From positions 1 to 64,000 of the forward strand of contig DAOLUH010000030.1 of NCBI GenBank assembly GCA_035420085.1: a DNA stretch of 64,000 bases, written 5' to 3'. The translations under genes and the position numbers were made by a program. Of the stretch, positions 62,892 through 64,000 are shown piece after piece. Within the stretch, counting starts at the first letter, position 1. Each line of letters opens with the position of its first letter. This DNA comes from DSWT01 sp035420085 (GTDB taxonomy: Bacteria; Chloroflexota; Anaerolineae; B4-G1; SLSP01). Under the pieces are notes generated by a model. The model made no database searches. It was given only the letters and a program-made list of their open reading frames with translations, and was not told the DNA's origin.

Positions 62892-62945
62892 AACCGATTA
62901 CTCGTTACTGATTACTCGTTACTCGTTACTGATTACTCGTTACCC
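62828..62945. repeat. Two heptamer arrays between oleC and oleD
   Basis: About seven GGATGCT units (62828-62880) and about seven TTACTCG/TTACTGA units (62895-62945). The first encodes the OleD N-terminus; the second encodes the OleC C-terminus and its stop. Confidence 0.92.
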
Positions 62946-64000
62946 TTGCCCTTGTCGGTGAGGTAACGGCGCAGGAAAAGGACGGAGATGGCGACACTCA
63001 GGAGTACACTGAGGGCGCGGAACAAATCGCCGATGCGGACGCTCGGCGGCAAACCTTCCGGTTTTGAGGAAGGGCAGATCGTCATATCCGCCCCATGCAA
63101 GGCTTCACGGTGATGGTGGGCAGCCCACACAGCCAACTTCTCACGCTGGATTTTGGCGTTGTGGCGCACGTCCGTCGGGAAAACATCAGGATAGAATAAC
63201 ACATCCTGAATCGCGCGCGTGTGCTCATATTCCACGCCCAACGCCAGCAGTTCCAACGTGAATTTCTGCTTTTCCAACAGCGAGGCAGGCATACATCCGG
63301 CGCGTGGTTCGACCACGAGGACAGGACGTTGCCGCCCCCGTGGGCCGATACCGACCAGGGCGGTGCGGTTGACGTCCGGGTGATGGTTGAAAATTGTCTC
63401 ACACGGCACGGGAAAGAGTACCTCGTCGCGCGTCATGACCCGGTGGGCCTTGCGCCCGCAGAACCACAGCCGTCCCTGCGCGTCGAAGTAGCCGACGTCA
63501 CCCATGCGATGCCAAATTCCACCGTCCGGGTCCTGGATTTTCGCCAACGCCGTCTGCTCAGGCCGATTAAGATACGTGCGCGTGACGACCGGCCCTTTGA
63601 CCACAATCTCGCCGACCTCGCCCGGCGGCAGCGTTAGTCTATCCTCCCACACGGGAATCGCGGCATCGGTGATGCGAATCACGCGCACATCAATCCCCGG
63701 CAGCGGGCGGCCCACGCACATCCCCTGGCCCTGGTCGCTGAGCGCAGCGGTCTCCGCCACGATCTCGCGCCCGCTCATAAAGGTGAGCGGCATCGCCTCC
63801 GTCGCGCCGAAAGGCGTGTTCACGTCTGCGTCGGGCGCGAGGATGCGCGTGAGCATCGTTTCGATCAACGCAGGCGGCACGGGGGCGCTCGCCATCAACA
63901 CGCGCTTGAGCGAGGGCAGGCGAATGTCGTGTTCCACACAATACGGCGCGACGCGCTTCCAGATCGTCGGTGAGCCGAAGGCGTTGGTCACGCCGTAAGT
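62933..64000 (-). CDS. oleC: OleC-like olefin beta-lactone synthetase / AMP-forming ligase (5' part outside window)
   Basis: The last ~355 residues of an acyl-adenylating enzyme, open to the right edge. FGATEAMPLT matches the OleC form of the adenylate-binding TxE motif; GDVGYFDAQGRLWFCGRK is the hinge region with Asp and Arg for the domain swing. Residues near the end (ALSVLLSVAISVLFLRRYL) form a possible membrane helix. OleC converts 2-alkyl-3-hydroxy acids to beta-lactones using ATP, the penultimate step of cis-olefin formation. It directly precedes oleD. The final residues GNE and the stop lie in a heptamer array. oleA and oleB are presumably beyond the window. Confidence 0.85.
   Translation of the reverse strand, partial: TYGVTNAFGSPTIWKRVAPYCVEHDIRLPSLKRVLMASAPVPPALIETMLTRILAPDADVNTPFGATEAMPLTFMSGREIVAETAALSDQGQGMCVGRPLPGIDVRVIRITDAAIPVWEDRLTLPPGEVGEIVVKGPVVTRTYLNRPEQTALAKIQDPDGGIWHRMGDVGYFDAQGRLWFCGRKAHRVMTRDEVLFPVPCETIFNHHPDVNRTALVGIGPRGRQRPVLVVEPRAGCMPASLLEKQKFTLELLALGVEYEHTRAIQDVLFYPDVFPTDVRHNAKIQREKLAVWAAHHHREALHGADMTICPSSKPEGLPPSVRIGDLFRALSVLLSVAISVLFLRRYLTDKGKGNE

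Overview
The window looks like a chromosomal segment of a high-G+C, non-pathogen environmental bacterium, most probably Chloroflexota (Anaerolineae/Caldilineae-like). The assignment rests on several joint features: a MalT-type LuxR regulator followed by a small conserved protein, very long multi-PAS/GAF histidine kinases, CPBP proteases in series, the OleC-OleD olefin pair, secreted proteins carrying a 'PLVLR'-type motif, and numerous short tandem heptamer arrays between genes. No rRNA, tRNA, CRISPR array, prophage or intact insertion sequence was seen. This is an inference from gene content, not a phylogenetic result.

Layout. 1-5.6 kb: the end of a histidine kinase, an alpha/beta hydrolase, a cysteine-desulfurase-like enzyme, a GH43-CBM6 glycosidase and an MBL-fold hydrolase, interspersed with three decayed genes. 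5.8-18.2 kb (plus strand): a MalT-like regulator, a small conserved protein, two Tat-exported flavoproteins, membrane proteins, two intact CPBP proteases and one with an amber stop, a methyltransferase, a cyclic-nucleotide-binding protein, an L,D-transpeptidase and a P-loop kinase, ending in gene fragments. 18.3-47.1 kb (minus strand throughout): a 29-kb signalling island. It holds a 2067-residue hybrid kinase, a kinase/kinase/response-regulator operon, and a complete chemosensory set (2 CheW, 2 CheR, 2 receptors, hybrid CheA, CheB, two single receiver proteins, a receiver-RsbT-like protein and a receiver-adenylate cyclase). 47.4-53.6 kb: a 2065-residue RHS/YD protein with teneurin-like domain order. 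53.9-59.5 kb: flavodoxin plus EFR1 ferredoxin, a GNAT-related protein, a GPH sugar symporter with a FSA-type aldolase, and a TetR regulator. 59.6-64 kb (minus strand): a secreted clan GH-A glycosidase, a pyrophosphatase-like protein, OleD and the 3' part of OleC.

How the parts fit. The chemosensory genes are tightly spaced or overlapping, so they probably form one pathway. Its outputs appear to be phospho-receivers, cAMP (the cyclase keeps all catalytic residues) and a partner-switch-like protein, rather than an obvious flagellar motor, of which no gene is present here. A cyclic-nucleotide-binding protein at 14.2 kb is a possible but unproven cAMP reader.

The most unusual sequence-level feature is a set of at least a dozen different 7-bp (some 8- or 9-bp) tandem arrays. 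They sit at gene ends, often supply the stop codon or Shine-Dalgarno sequence of the flanking genes, and in two cases have entered coding frames. Recent recombination is visible as a 446-bp identical stretch shared by the two receptor genes. Gene decay is visible as six fragments or interrupted genes.
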